Shown piece by piece: positions 14,297-23,934 of a stretch of DNA of 34,547 nucleotides. Below the pieces are notes generated by a model. That model saw only the letters and a list, made by a program, of their open reading frames with translations, searched no databases and was not told the DNA's origin. The stretch is taken from assembly GCA_002713555.1 (NCBI GenBank), contig PATG01000104.1:1-34547 (forward strand), in the 5' to 3' direction. Each line of letters opens with the position of its first letter. Position 1 is the first letter of the stretch. Position numbers and translations under genes: made by a program. The DNA is from Planctomycetaceae bacterium. Lineage in GTDB: Bacteria; Planctomycetota; Planctomycetia; Pirellulales; Lacipirellulaceae.

Positions 14297-17008
14297 ATGG
14301 CCGAGCTGAAAACGTTCTTATTTACCGATATCTGTCGTAGCGTCCTTCTTAAAGATGAGATGGAGGGGCGAAGCGTTACCGAACGTGATCGAGCGTTTAT
14401 CGAGACGATTCTTACCCCGCATCGCCAGCGCATCGAAGCACATCTAGAATCCCAGGGTGGGCGCGTCGTATCGACGGCCGGTGACGGGCATTTCCTGGTC
14501 TTTGATAATACGGTGCGCGCTGCCCAATGGGCGGTCGACGTACAACGTGATCATCGTGACAACCCGATCCGTACGCCTGATGACGGCCAGGTCGAAGTGC
14601 GGGTCAGCATTCATGTGGGTGTCCCCCAAATCGATCCAGCGGACCCAAATAACTTTGTGGGCAAAAGTGTCGACTACGCATCACGACTGAACGACTACGC
14701 ACAGGGTGCGCAGATCCTCGTCTCGCGTAGTGTGATGTCAATCCTCCACGATGTGGGTCTTGATGGGATTGCTTTTCATTTACATGGTCGTCGTCATTTG
14801 AAAGGCATTGGGCACGTAGAGGTCCATGAGCTTGTCTACGATACTAGCCAACCGGCTCAGCTTCGCCAGCAGCCCTCCAGCAACTCCGATCGCAAATGGA
14901 CCGTACTACCAACTGAGTTCCCTGATGAAACAAGCTCGCGCAATCCGTTATCGGACACCTTGCTTGCGGCAGAATCCTCACTCAAACACATTGGCAACTA
15001 CGAGCTGCTAGAGCGTCTGGGTAGTGGTGGCATGGGCGATGTGTATAAGGGCCGTCATAGCCAATTTGGTCGTGTGCGAGCTATCAAAGTCATTAAGCCT
15101 CAATTTGTAGCGGCTGATAACAAGGATGTGATTCGCCGGTTCTACCAGGAAATTAAAGCTGTCGGTGCTTTAGAACACAAGAACATCGTAGTTGCAATCG
15201 ATTCCTCAGCACCAACCGATCGCTTGCACTATTTGGTGATGGAATACATCGACGGGGTTGCCCTCAATGATCTGGTCGATCAGAGTGGTTTTCTTTCTGT
15301 TGCGGATGCGTGTGAAGTTGCCCGTCAAGCCGCACGCGGTTTGCAATACATTCACCGTAATGGAATGGTGCATCGCGATATTAAGCCGTCCAACTTGATG
15401 CTCGCAGTCATGGATGCGGATGGTATGGCGACGGACTCTTCGCAGTTTCAAGACGTTGAAGGACTCCAAGGCGTCGTAAAGATTCTAGATCTCGGATTGG
15501 CCCTGTTGTCAGAAGACAAGCATGACCGGCTTACGCGCTTCGACAACAAGGCCATGGGGACAGGGATGTATATGCCGCCCGAGCAGTGGAAGACAACCAG
15601 TGTGGATATCCGGGCGGATATCTATAGCTTGGGTTGCTCCCTCTACCACCTGTTGGCAGGCCATCCCCCCTTTGTGGATTCTGATTTGAGACCAGAAAAA
15701 GCACATGAAAGATCGAGTGTTCCGCCAATTCGTACCGGGAATACTATTCCACGTAAGTTGTGGGATGTGTTGCGGAAGATGCTTGCCAAAAAACCCGAAG
15801 ATCGTTATGCCACACCAGCTGAAGTCGCAGCCGCCTTGTTGCCGTTTGCAGAGGGGCATCATTTAGCGATCTTGGTGCAAAATTATACGCAACCGGATTT
15901 AGGAAGTAGCCATATTCGGACCCGCATGGACTCGGGTGCACGCAATGAAACCTGGTTTTCGCGTGCGAGTCATTTCTACCCAAGTCGCCGCTGGTTGCTG
16001 CACCGTGGCTTGCCATTTTTTTTGGTTGGTGCTGCCTTTGCAGCTCTGCTTTGGGGCTTGCAGCAAAGCAGGCAGGAATTAATCGCTGATACCATGAAGC
16101 GTGAGCGGTTAAGCCTACTCAAGTTTGCTGAGGAAGTAGCAAAAGATCAACTTGGGGAAAAATTAACAGCATGGTTTGGTAGTCTTCAAAAAGTAACAGC
16201 GGATCCAAAGCTGATTGAAATGATTGAAAGATTTGATTCCGAAAGGGCAATTCAGGAACTTTCGGATTATCCTCTCGCAAAATGGATTATGAATGAGCGA
16301 TTCCAGCATAATGATACGGTGCCTTCCATCAGTTGGTTCATTAACGATTGCCACGGGCGTCAGATAGCCCGCCATCCGTTATTAGACGAAGATGACAACC
16401 TTGTGCCGAGCTTCCTGGGTAATTATGCCCATCGTGATTATTTTCATGGGGAGAAAAAAAATCGTCCTAAAGATGATCCCGAAGAGATTGAACCAATCAC
16501 CTCACCCAATATTAGCGCCGCCTACGAAAGTACCAATTCTGGCAAGCTGAAAGTCGCCTTTTCGGTACCAATCTGGTCGGGCCCGGTCGGAACAAAACAG
16601 CGCAGAGTCATTGGGGTGCTCTCGACGTCCTTCAACTTGGGTGCATTTGATACGACAGGTATTTCTTATAGCGAAAATAAGCAGATGGTGTTGGTCGACA
16701 TGCGTGACGATTATCTGAAAGGCTCGCCAATGCAAGGATTGATTCTCAGTCATGAGCACCGTGACATCAAAAGTATCTGGAATAAAAGTTATCAACCCCG
16801 CATGGATCCCCAAGTGGTAGCAGCTATGAAAAATGGGGGTGACAAATTTGTTGCCGGCTATCATGACCCATTGTCTCTGGATTCCGAGACAGTGTATTGG
16901 GGAGCATTTGAACCCCTCAATTATATTCTTGCTGATCCAGAGACAGGGCGCGACAAAACTGTGTTTTCTGGGTGGATGGTGCTCGTGCAAACTCCTGCGA
17001 GTGAATGA
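14297..17008 (+). CDS. Cyclase-like / Ser-Thr protein kinase / Cache-type receptor
   Basis: This 903-residue protein starts at the ATG at 14297. Residues 1-180 are a class III nucleotide cyclase-like domain: FLFTDI (metal Asp11), GDGHFLVF (metal Asp63), GKSVDYASRL. The usual adenine-contact Lys before GD is Ser59. The transition-state Asn is Asp126; Arg130 is kept. Residues 234-515 are a protein kinase: GSGGMGDVYKG, AIKVIK, HRDIKPSN at 359-366, DLG at 398-400, MPPEQW. A single TM lies near 566-588. An extracytoplasmic Cache-like region fills 590-903 (FAEEVAKDQLGEKL, GVLSTSFNLG). The kinase is probably active; the cyclase is doubtful. The order, with the sensor at the C-terminus and the catalytic parts inside, suggests a signal receptor. 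The ligand is unknown. Confidence 0.85.
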   Translation: MAELKTFLFTDICRSVLLKDEMEGRSVTERDRAFIETILTPHRQRIEAHLESQGGRVVSTAGDGHFLVFDNTVRAAQWAVDVQRDHRDNPIRTPDDGQVEVRVSIHVGVPQIDPADPNNFVGKSVDYASRLNDYAQGAQILVSRSVMSILHDVGLDGIAFHLHGRRHLKGIGHVEVHELVYDTSQPAQLRQQPSSNSDRKWTVLPTEFPDETSSRNPLSDTLLAAESSLKHIGNYELLERLGSGGMGDVYKGRHSQFGRVRAIKVIKPQFVAADNKDVIRRFYQEIKAVGALEHKNIVVAIDSSAPTDRLHYLVMEYIDGVALNDLVDQSGFLSVADACEVARQAARGLQYIHRNGMVHRDIKPSNLMLAVMDADGMATDSSQFQDVEGLQGVVKILDLGLALLSEDKHDRLTRFDNKAMGTGMYMPPEQWKTTSVDIRADIYSLGCSLYHLLAGHPPFVDSDLRPEKAHERSSVPPIRTGNTIPRKLWDVLRKMLAKKPEDRYATPAEVAAALLPFAEGHHLAILVQNYTQPDLGSSHIRTRMDSGARNETWFSRASHFYPSRRWLLHRGLPFFLVGAAFAALLWGLQQSRQELIADTMKRERLSLLKFAEEVAKDQLGEKLTAWFGSLQKVTADPKLIEMIERFDSERAIQELSDYPLAKWIMNERFQHNDTVPSISWFINDCHGRQIARHPLLDEDDNLVPSFLGNYAHRDYFHGEKKNRPKDDPEEIEPITSPNISAAYESTNSGKLKVAFSVPIWSGPVGTKQRRVIGVLSTSFNLGAFDTTGISYSENKQMVLVDMRDDYLKGSPMQGLILSHEHRDIKSIWNKSYQPRMDPQVVAAMKNGGDKFVAGYHDPLSLDSETVYWGAFEPLNYILADPETGRDKTVFSGWMVLVQTPASE

Positions 17009-17009
17009 A

Positions 17010-18080
17010 CTAGCCCGGCTCGTGACAAACCGGATGCGTTCTGCGAGCCAGGAACCAACCAAACCCTCCGGCTGCAACATGTTGCAGCATCGTCGCCAGG
17101 ATGATTATCAGGATGACACGTGGTTCTTCGTGCAGTACTTCGCCCGCAAGTACGAGCCCTAAGCCCGTATGTTTCATGCTGAAACCAAAGATGAGTGAAA
17201 CCCACGATGCTCTGTCGAGCTTCATCACCTGAGACAGCATCCACGCACTCACAAAACCCAGAAGCGACAGCATAATCGCAAGTGCCGATGAGAGGAGAAG
17301 CAGGGTTGCGCTTTCGTCGTCTAGCACACGGGGCAATGCTAGCGATGCGTTCGCATAATTGAGTAGAAGCAGGGTGCCAGCGCTTACGATTCGCAGTAAC
17401 CCACTGAAGCGTTCTACCCGTTCTGGCCCAGCAAGTTTATTGACCAGGGCTCCTGCCAGTGCTGGCAGAATGACCCAAACAATAAAGAAACCACCAGAGA
17501 ATTCGGTAACCATTCTCTTGCATTGTTCGGTTTCTGCACTCGAGAGTGACAATCCCATGAGATTAAGCATTTGGGGTGTGGCAACCGGGCAGAGCACGAT
17601 GGTGATAACGATCAAACCCAGACTGAGCGCAACATTTCCGTGTGCATTTTGACTCCATCCAACGGAAGAGTTTGCTGCCGGCATTGCCGCAACAATCGCC
17701 AGACCCACAAGCATGCCAGTCGTAACGGTTTGGCCAAGTAGTCCAGGCAATATCCAGCCAAGCGCGCTGACAAACAATCCAGGAACGATCCATATGGCTA
17801 TTAGTCCCAGCAATAAAATGCCTGGACGTTGCATCAAATCACGTACTTGCGACCAGCGCACAACTGCGGATGCACAGAACAAGAGCAGGGCCAAGAGCAA
17901 CATGGGAGCGGTCACTTCGCTATTGCTATTCAGCGATAGACCGCGTATCGCCAGACCCGGCCCCGGGAGTACCGCTGCTAGCAGATAGCATGCTAGTAAA
18001 AGCCACAAGAAGTTGTTGTGAACAAAGTTCACCAACTCGGCAAGGGGACTAGAGCGGGGCTTACTATCGGCATTAGCCAT
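17010..18080 (-). CDS. Bile acid:sodium symporter (BASS) family transporter
   Basis: This 356-residue protein has about ten hydrophobic segments, beginning near residue 20 (NNFLWLLLACYLLAAVLPGPG). It carries the family's conserved stretches VAAMPAANSSVGWSQNAHG, with the Asn/Ser/Ser sodium-site residues, and SLIFGFSMKHTGLGL in the second crossover helix. Members import organic anions with Na+, so a cytoplasmic-membrane transporter is expected; the substrate is not known. It converges on the cyclase-kinase gene with its 3' end almost touching (17008 versus 17010). The start ATG at 18080 sits just before a hydrophilic N-terminus of normal length. Confidence 0.85.
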   Translation of the reverse strand: MANADSKPRSSPLAELVNFVHNNFLWLLLACYLLAAVLPGPGLAIRGLSLNSNSEVTAPMLLLALLLFCASAVVRWSQVRDLMQRPGILLLGLIAIWIVPGLFVSALGWILPGLLGQTVTTGMLVGLAIVAAMPAANSSVGWSQNAHGNVALSLGLIVITIVLCPVATPQMLNLMGLSLSSAETEQCKRMVTEFSGGFFIVWVILPALAGALVNKLAGPERVERFSGLLRIVSAGTLLLLNYANASLALPRVLDDESATLLLLSSALAIMLSLLGFVSAWMLSQVMKLDRASWVSLIFGFSMKHTGLGLVLAGEVLHEEPRVILIIILATMLQHVAAGGFGWFLARRTHPVCHEPG

Positions 18081-18386
18081 GCTGTTGGACGGGTTGAGAG
18101 AAAGTGTGTTCGTGAGTAGGGCCTCAGAATAACAGAACTCCTAAAACGTTTCATTAGCCAGTTGTGAGAAGCACTGAACCTGAGCGAATTGGGAGTGTCT
18201 TATGGATCGGAAACCACGTATACTGGGCTACCCAGCCGGCTACCCACATTGGGCCCTACCCTGCCGGTTTGCCTCAAATACTCCATCCGGCTTGCATCTG
18301 TCTCCCCCTCCATTCCGATAACCTTCTATCTCGATAACCCTCCATCCAGCGACTCCTCGTTCTGGCAACCCCTCATCAAGGAAACC
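18081..18386. other. Divergent spacer upstream of the MFS gene
   Basis: This 306-base gap carries promoters for two divergent transporter genes. The MFS frame is open back to an ATG at 18189, but the extra 66 codons encode Pro/Ser-rich sequence unlike the family. A strong ribosome site precedes the internal ATG at 18387. No other gene is seen. Confidence 0.5.
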
Positions 18387-19712
18387 ATGCCTGCCACCGT
18401 AGAAGCTCCCGAAGAAAATACGCACATGTCGAGCGCTGAAGCGAGCTTGATTACCAATCCGGCGTTTGGAATGGACGAAGAAGTGGCTCCTTCGGGTTGG
18501 TATTACGGGTGGTTGATGCTGGCATTGGCAATGTTGTTGATGATTAGCACTGCACCCGGCCAAACTTTTGGGCTGACATTCTTTAATAGTAGCTTTCGAA
18601 ATGCGTTTGCTCTAAGTCAGTCGGGCCTTTCGGCCATTTATCTTGTGGCCACAGTCTTTGCTTCGTTATTTCTTCCTTATCTTGGTAGTTTGATCGATCG
18701 CTTTGGAATGAAGCGTTCTGTTCTGTTGGGTGTTTCGATGATGGCTTTAACTTGTGCATTTGCTTCCCAAGTGCAGGGAGTGGCCAGCTTACTCATGGCA
18801 TTTATGCTCCTGCGGACCGTAGGCCCAGGGTGCATGACCTTACTAGCCAACAATACTCTTGCTCGATGGTTTGATCGTCGCCTGGGGTTGGCCAGTGGCA
18901 TCATGCAAGTTGCCATGGCTGGGGCAATGGCCTCGGTTCCCGTCCTTGTGATTGCATTGATCGATACATTTGGCTGGAGAGGCGCTTATTTGACACTAGC
19001 GACATTTTTTGCTGCTGGTCTCTTGCCGCTGCTGATGCTGGTATACCGTGAGTCACCTGCTCAGGTGGGGCAATTTATAGACGGGATGCGTACGCAATGC
19101 CCCAGGCAATCGAAGCTGAACGGTAGTGGACTCGATATTCAGCAAGCGATGCGTCACAGGACCTATTGGATCATGCTGACCGCAGCAGCTATCTGGGCTC
19201 TCATCGGTACAGGGTTGGTTTTTCACGTTGAAACCATTTTTCAGCACCAGGGGCTCGGTAATGCAGATTCAGCAAGAGCCTTAAGGTTTTTAGCACTGGG
19301 TATGGCTACGATGCAGATCCTTGGCGGATTGTTGGCCGACCGACTGGCAACACGCTATTTGCTAGTGACCTCGATTGGATTGATTGCCATAAGTTGTACT
19401 ATTCTGGCATTGGGTAATGTTGCTTTATTCACTACGGGGTACGCCATTTATGGAGGTGCTCAAGGTTTGATGACAATTGTTGCCTGCACTGCCTGGCCAC
19501 GTTTTTTTGGCCGTGCCCACCTGGGGAAAATACGCGGAACATCACTAACGGCAGCCATCGCCGGCAGCAGCGTGGGGCCGTTGATCATGGGGGTATCCAC
19601 AGACTATCTGGATGGCTTTACCCCAGCACTTTGGTTGTTTGCTGGAGGAGCAGTCGTGGTTGCCATCGCCTGTTTCTGGGTAGTCCCGCCCAGAATGGAA
19701 CGAGAGGATTGA
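18387..19712 (+). CDS. Major facilitator superfamily transporter
   Basis: This is a 441-residue protein using the ATG at 18387, which has AAGGAA at optimal distance. Twelve membrane segments are predicted, starting with WYYGWLMLALAMLLMIS after a hydrophilic 40-residue N-tail. The MFS A-motif-like loop GSLIDRFGMKR and the second half's GGLLADRLATR are visible. The N-terminal pattern (FFNSSFRNAFALSQSGLSAIY) resembles the monocarboxylate / oxalate-formate antiporter branch. The substrate is undetermined. The gene converges with yceH, 50 bases apart, and both transporters in this area (this and the BASS gene) share a divergent promoter region. Confidence 0.85.
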   Translation: MPATVEAPEENTHMSSAEASLITNPAFGMDEEVAPSGWYYGWLMLALAMLLMISTAPGQTFGLTFFNSSFRNAFALSQSGLSAIYLVATVFASLFLPYLGSLIDRFGMKRSVLLGVSMMALTCAFASQVQGVASLLMAFMLLRTVGPGCMTLLANNTLARWFDRRLGLASGIMQVAMAGAMASVPVLVIALIDTFGWRGAYLTLATFFAAGLLPLLMLVYRESPAQVGQFIDGMRTQCPRQSKLNGSGLDIQQAMRHRTYWIMLTAAAIWALIGTGLVFHVETIFQHQGLGNADSARALRFLALGMATMQILGGLLADRLATRYLLVTSIGLIAISCTILALGNVALFTTGYAIYGGAQGLMTIVACTAWPRFFGRAHLGKIRGTSLTAAIAGSSVGPLIMGVSTDYLDGFTPALWLFAGGAVVVAIACFWVVPPRMERED

Positions 19713-19762
19713 AGCAAAACCACGCACTGCTCGTTTTAGGCTGGTGTGAAAGAGATTGTGTT

Positions 19763-20551
19763 TCAATCCTTGATCATCCCTAGTTCAGATCGTACCTCAT
19801 CGAGATCTGTTCTCATTCTAGAGAGCATTTCCTTCATGTCTTGACGTAACATGGCAACTTCGTTGCGCAGTTGCTTCAGTTCATTTTCGTCAGGAAGCCG
19901 CTTCGGATCATTACCGCTGGATGTAGGAGAGGCACTTGAAGGAACAGCCGCGGCAGAAGATTTTGAATGGGGTGCGAATTCATTAGCAGTTGCATTGCCG
20001 TGTTCTGCGCGGAGCTTCTCGAGTTCTTGGGGCTGGTGCAAGGCATGCGTCACGACAGCACCGCGCCCCGGAGGTGTGAGGTAAAGGAGCAATCCTTTCT
20101 GCTGCAAGCTTTCAACAATGGGCCGCAGTTCAGATATTCCGGCGATCTTTTCCATGCGTGCTGCGCGCCCTCGCAGTTCTCCCAGGGTTTGGGCTCCGCG
20201 CAACAATAACTCTGTCATAACGGCCAACTCCACCTTGTCGACACCTAACCATTCGTAGAGCAAATGCCGATGCTTATCAACTCGGCCACTACCTTCTACC
20301 TGAGCAGTTGCCCCTTTTGCCCGCAAGCTAGCGAGGGCTTCTTCCACCTGCCCCTCGTCCAAGTCCATTTGCGGAAAGCGATTGCTCTTTTGGTTGCAAC
20401 CATTCATCAGCGTGTTCAGTGAGAGTGGATAGTTTTCGGGAGTCGTTTTTGCTTTTTCAGCCAGAACTCCCACCACGCGGCGTTCGTTTCTTGCCAAGGG
20501 TTGCCATGGTGCAGAATCTTCGCGGGGTGGGTTTTCTGGAGGATTGCTCAT
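19763..20551 (-). CDS. yceH: YceH family protein (DUF480)
   Basis: This 262-residue protein has the characteristic DUF480 tandem winged-helix block: LARNERRVVGVLAEKAKTTP, NYPLSLNTLMNGCNQKSNR and LMTELLLRGAQTLGEL-type sequence. It is longer than E. coli YceH (about 215). The extra C-terminus is a low-complexity Ser/Ala/Pro linker and then a coiled coil (ENELKQLRNEVAMLRQDMKE). A nucleic-acid-binding role is plausible from the fold, but the molecular function is unknown. It is a single-gene unit on the minus strand and converges with the MFS gene. Confidence 0.9.
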   Translation of the reverse strand: MSNPPENPPREDSAPWQPLARNERRVVGVLAEKAKTTPENYPLSLNTLMNGCNQKSNRFPQMDLDEGQVEEALASLRAKGATAQVEGSGRVDKHRHLLYEWLGVDKVELAVMTELLLRGAQTLGELRGRAARMEKIAGISELRPIVESLQQKGLLLYLTPPGRGAVVTHALHQPQELEKLRAEHGNATANEFAPHSKSSAAAVPSSASPTSSGNDPKRLPDENELKQLRNEVAMLRQDMKEMLSRMRTDLDEVRSELGMIKD

Positions 20552-21004
20552 GGGCGATTTCTTCGAAAAATTTTTGTAACGAAGTCGTACTGGTGCAAAT
20601 TACTTTTTACCAAGATCGAATGCCTTCAGGACTATCGGCGTTTCTAAATGACGGATAGCATTTGGTCCAGCACGCATAAAAGTAATTGGCTCTCAGGATC
20701 TTTGGAAGGATTGGCGCGATTCTAACGTGAATACTTGCAGTGCGAAAGCCGCTAGCGAATTGCAAGCCGTTACATACGTGTTACAGGAATAGAGAGTTCT
20801 GGGACGTAAGATAGGGGGACAACTTGAGAGCCTATCGAATCATCTGAAGGGAGCCAATCCAGACTTAATGTTGTACTCGGAACGCCGCCGAGAGCGTTCC
20901 CTTCAGGGGGTCTTGGTTAGGTTTTTCGAAAAACATTTAGAACGTCACGCTCCTCAGGCGGTGACATTGGGCCGTTGCAGTAGATTGCTTACAATATCCA
21001 ACAG
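20552..21004. other. 453-bp divergent spacer
   Basis: No gene is recognised. The region separates yceH (leftward) from the response regulator gene (rightward). TACAAT at about 20988-20993, just before the response regulator start, resembles a -10 element, but no -35 element at proper distance was found. Confidence 0.4.
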
Positions 21005-21742
21005 ATGGCAAAATATACAATACTCACTGTGGAAGATGACCCAGCGATTCGCCGCGGAATTGTCGACGCGCTAACCTTTGCGGGCTATCAAGTGATAGAA
21101 GCTGGCGATGGGGATGCCGGTTGTCAGATGGCACTCACGCGCGATTTTGATTTGCTACTTTTGGATTTGGTTCTGCCACACAAATCGGGTCTTGAAATCC
21201 TTGCGGATCTCCGTAATGCGAAACCAACGTTGCCAGTCATTATTCTCAGTGCTCGTGGAGAAGAAAATGACCGGGTGAACGGTTTGCGGTTGGGGGCCGA
21301 TGATTATGTTGTAAAGCCGTTTAGCGTGAACGAATTGTTGGCCCGCGTTGACGCGGTTTTGCGTAGGTCACCGAGTCGGCCAAGTGATGTGGAGACACTC
21401 CAAATACGTGACGGCGAAGTTGATTTTTGTCGTTGTGAGATACGGTTTGCAGACGGTGAAAGGCTGGAAATCTCGGATCGAGAAAGGGAGTTGTTACGCT
21501 ACCTTGCGCGCCATGCAGATCGTGCTATAGCTCGCGAAGAACTTCTAGCCAACGTATGGCAAATTGACGCCCGTGGCACCAGTACCCGCACAATTGACAT
21601 GCACGTGGCTCGACTGCGAGAAAAGTTACGGGACAAAGAGTTGCTGGTGACGGTTCGTGGCAAGGGGTACATGTGGAGGGGGGGCGAGAAGAGAAGGACT
21701 AAAAAAGAGTCTGATTCTTCAAGAGGTGATCATGATTATTAA
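21005..21742 (+). CDS. OmpR/PhoB-family response regulator
   Basis: This 245-residue protein has an N-terminal receiver domain (1-120). Acidic residues are at 10-12 (VEDD), the phospho-acceptor is Asp54 in LLLLDLVLP, and Lys104 is in VVKPF. Residues 130-235 form the winged-helix DNA-binding domain (ISDRERELLRYLARHA, then TRTIDMHVARLREKL and VRGKGYMW). It is likely a transcription factor controlled by the kinase encoded 39 bases downstream. The tail after about 232 is charged and low complexity. ATG at 21005 is the natural start. Confidence 0.93.
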   Translation: MAKYTILTVEDDPAIRRGIVDALTFAGYQVIEAGDGDAGCQMALTRDFDLLLLDLVLPHKSGLEILADLRNAKPTLPVIILSARGEENDRVNGLRLGADDYVVKPFSVNELLARVDAVLRRSPSRPSDVETLQIRDGEVDFCRCEIRFADGERLEISDRERELLRYLARHADRAIAREELLANVWQIDARGTSTRTIDMHVARLREKLRDKELLVTVRGKGYMWRGGEKRRTKKESDSSRGDHDY

Positions 21743-21781
21743 CAGATTCCTTTATCCGGCGCTGAGCACTAAAAGAATAGC

Positions 21782-23590
21782 ATGACACGTCCATGGCAAA
21801 TTTGGATAGTTTTTGCTCTCTGCGCAGCGATGGCATTTGCCTCAATGGGCTGGCTAACCGTGCAGGCAATGCACATTGATCGGCAGCTAAGTAATGCACG
21901 TTCCAAAGCCGATCTGGAACAGGAAATAAGTTTAGCGCTGTGGAGAATGGATTCCAAGCTGGCCCCTCTTATCGCTGAGGAAGTAGCAAGGCCGCCATCT
22001 TTTTTTTTGAGGAAGCCTGAGGTACTGGGTAATGTTCAGAGTGAGTTGCAACAAGTGGATCGCTTGCCGGTTTTGCCTGAAATGCCACGCGCAGTTTTTT
22101 TGAATTTTGACGTAACTATGGACGGCAATTGGAATAGTCCACAATTGCCCAGTAAAAAGATACTGGAAGAAATCAAGGAGTCGGGCGCCACATCCCAAGA
22201 ACTGGCAGCACGTCAGGCCCAATTGGAGTACTTGAGGCAGCACGTAAGCATCAAAGACTTAATTGCTGAACTTCCGGAACAGCAGCTACCTTCAGGGCAG
22301 CAGACGAACGATCAGGAGCAATCGTTGTACGTGGCGAATTCAGCGGCAATTCAAAAATCTCTCCCTATTCAGGCCAAAGGAAAGAATTATTTTCAGGAAC
22401 GCAATCGTCGTTACCAGGATGTGGCACAACAAGAATTGCGAAAGCAGCGCAGTGTTCAAAACGACTTTGTTGACCAGCAGGCTGCCAATTCTTTTGGAGA
22501 ATCCAACCAGCAAGTATTTGGTAAGCCTGTAGCCGTTGTAGAAAGCATTAGCCGACCGATTTGGATCGGTAAGAACTTGCTACTCGCACGTCGCGTCGTA
22601 CGTGATGGTCAAACGGCCGTGCAAGGTAGTTGGCTCGATTGGCCCAGCCTCAAAAAAGAACTCTTGGCAGAAGCAGCGGACACCCTTGACGGAGCTGATC
22701 TGGTACCCGTGCATAATGTGGATGCGGCTAAACTCAACCATATGTTGGCCGGGCTGCCGGTACAGCTGGTCGTCCCATCTCAATCTCATTCCGCATTGAT
22801 TTCCTCACCCATCCGATGGGCACTCCGTATGGGGTGGGGGGCCATCCTGTTGGCCATTGGAGCTGTGGCAGTCCTGCTATGGGGGGTTGTATCACTGAGC
22901 GAGCGACGAGCGGCATTTGTGTCGTCGGTAACCCATGAATTGCGTTCTCCACTCACTACATTTCGCATGTACTCAGACATGTTGGCCCGGGGTATGGTGC
23001 CTGATGCGCATCGCCAAGAGTATTTAGAAACCCTCAATCTCGAATCCCAGAGGCTCTCACATCTGGTAGAAAATGTATTAAGTTATGCACGCCTGGAAAG
23101 GGGTCGCAAACTGAGCAATCGTGAGCAACTAGCGGTAGTCGATTTAATGGGCCGGCTGGAAACACGACTTGCAGAACGTGCTACGCAGGCAGGAATGATT
23201 CTGCATGTGGAACTCCCTGAATCAAATCCTTCGCAGCAACTAAAAACAGATGTCGGTGTTGTAGAGCAGATACTATTTAATTTGGTTGATAATGCGGCCA
23301 AATATGCTGCTCAGTCTGATGATGCTCGAATCCATTGCCAGGTTCAGACGACCAACGAAGCGGTGACATTTACGGTTCGTGATCATGGTCCTGGTTTTGA
23401 TCGGTCCCGTCGATCGAAAAATCCCAGACCTTTCAGCAAATCTTCAGAAGAAGCGGCACTGACCGCTCCAGGTGTGGGATTGGGTTTGGCACTTTGTGGA
23501 CGTCTGGCCAGACAACTGGGAGGCAGGCTGGATATCGCTGGAGATGAGCAGGGAGCCAGCGTGACGCTAAAATTGCCATGGGACTCATGA
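21782..23590 (+). CDS. Membrane sensor histidine kinase
   Basis: This 602-residue protein has TM1 near residues 5-28 and TM2 near 346-372 (WALRMGWGAILLAIGAVAVL). Between them is an extracytoplasmic region of about 310 residues, rich in Gln and not matching a sensor fold I recognise. The H-box FVSSVTHELRSPL has phospho-accepting His385. The HATPase_c domain shows NLVDNAAKYA, DHGPGFD and GLGLALCGRLA. It directly follows the response regulator in the same direction, so the two form one operon and signalling pair. The stimulus is unknown. Confidence 0.92.
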   Translation: MTRPWQIWIVFALCAAMAFASMGWLTVQAMHIDRQLSNARSKADLEQEISLALWRMDSKLAPLIAEEVARPPSFFLRKPEVLGNVQSELQQVDRLPVLPEMPRAVFLNFDVTMDGNWNSPQLPSKKILEEIKESGATSQELAARQAQLEYLRQHVSIKDLIAELPEQQLPSGQQTNDQEQSLYVANSAAIQKSLPIQAKGKNYFQERNRRYQDVAQQELRKQRSVQNDFVDQQAANSFGESNQQVFGKPVAVVESISRPIWIGKNLLLARRVVRDGQTAVQGSWLDWPSLKKELLAEAADTLDGADLVPVHNVDAAKLNHMLAGLPVQLVVPSQSHSALISSPIRWALRMGWGAILLAIGAVAVLLWGVVSLSERRAAFVSSVTHELRSPLTTFRMYSDMLARGMVPDAHRQEYLETLNLESQRLSHLVENVLSYARLERGRKLSNREQLAVVDLMGRLETRLAERATQAGMILHVELPESNPSQQLKTDVGVVEQILFNLVDNAAKYAAQSDDARIHCQVQTTNEAVTFTVRDHGPGFDRSRRSKNPRPFSKSSEEAALTAPGVGLGLALCGRLARQLGGRLDIAGDEQGASVTLKLPWDS

Positions 23591-23934
23591 ATCGGATGAC
23601 ACGTTTCCTGGTTCTTTCGGCAGGATTACCAAGATTAGGCTCGCTCCGGAAATGAGATTCGTGAACGAATCGAAAACAAATTTACATGCTGTGTAAGCTT
23701 TGTTCGTAAATCTCAGCAGGCATCGATTCTGCAGTAGTTGTCGCACTCGACTTTCAGCATGGATTGATTGAAACGACATTCTGACAGATGCTCTCCAAGA
23801 TGGATTCGATTCTGTGAGGATCATTTGTTGATGGTCGGAGTAGCCTCCTCGCCAGGTAGCCGATATCATGGAGGCTCTACCGATTTACGACAAATCTACC
23901 ACTTCCCCATTGGCCTCTGCGACATCCCACTGCA
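23591..23934. other. 344-bp spacer before alaS
   Basis: No gene was found. GATTCGT-GA-ACGAATC at 23656-23671 is a 7-bp-stem hairpin followed by GAAAACAAATTT; it could end the two-component transcript. No T-box or other known leader was recognised ahead of alaS. Confidence 0.4.

Noticed and set aside
18189..18386. 66-residue N-terminal extension of the MFS protein
   Set aside because: It is Pro/Ser-rich and unlike MFS N-termini, and a strong ribosome site precedes the ATG at 18387.
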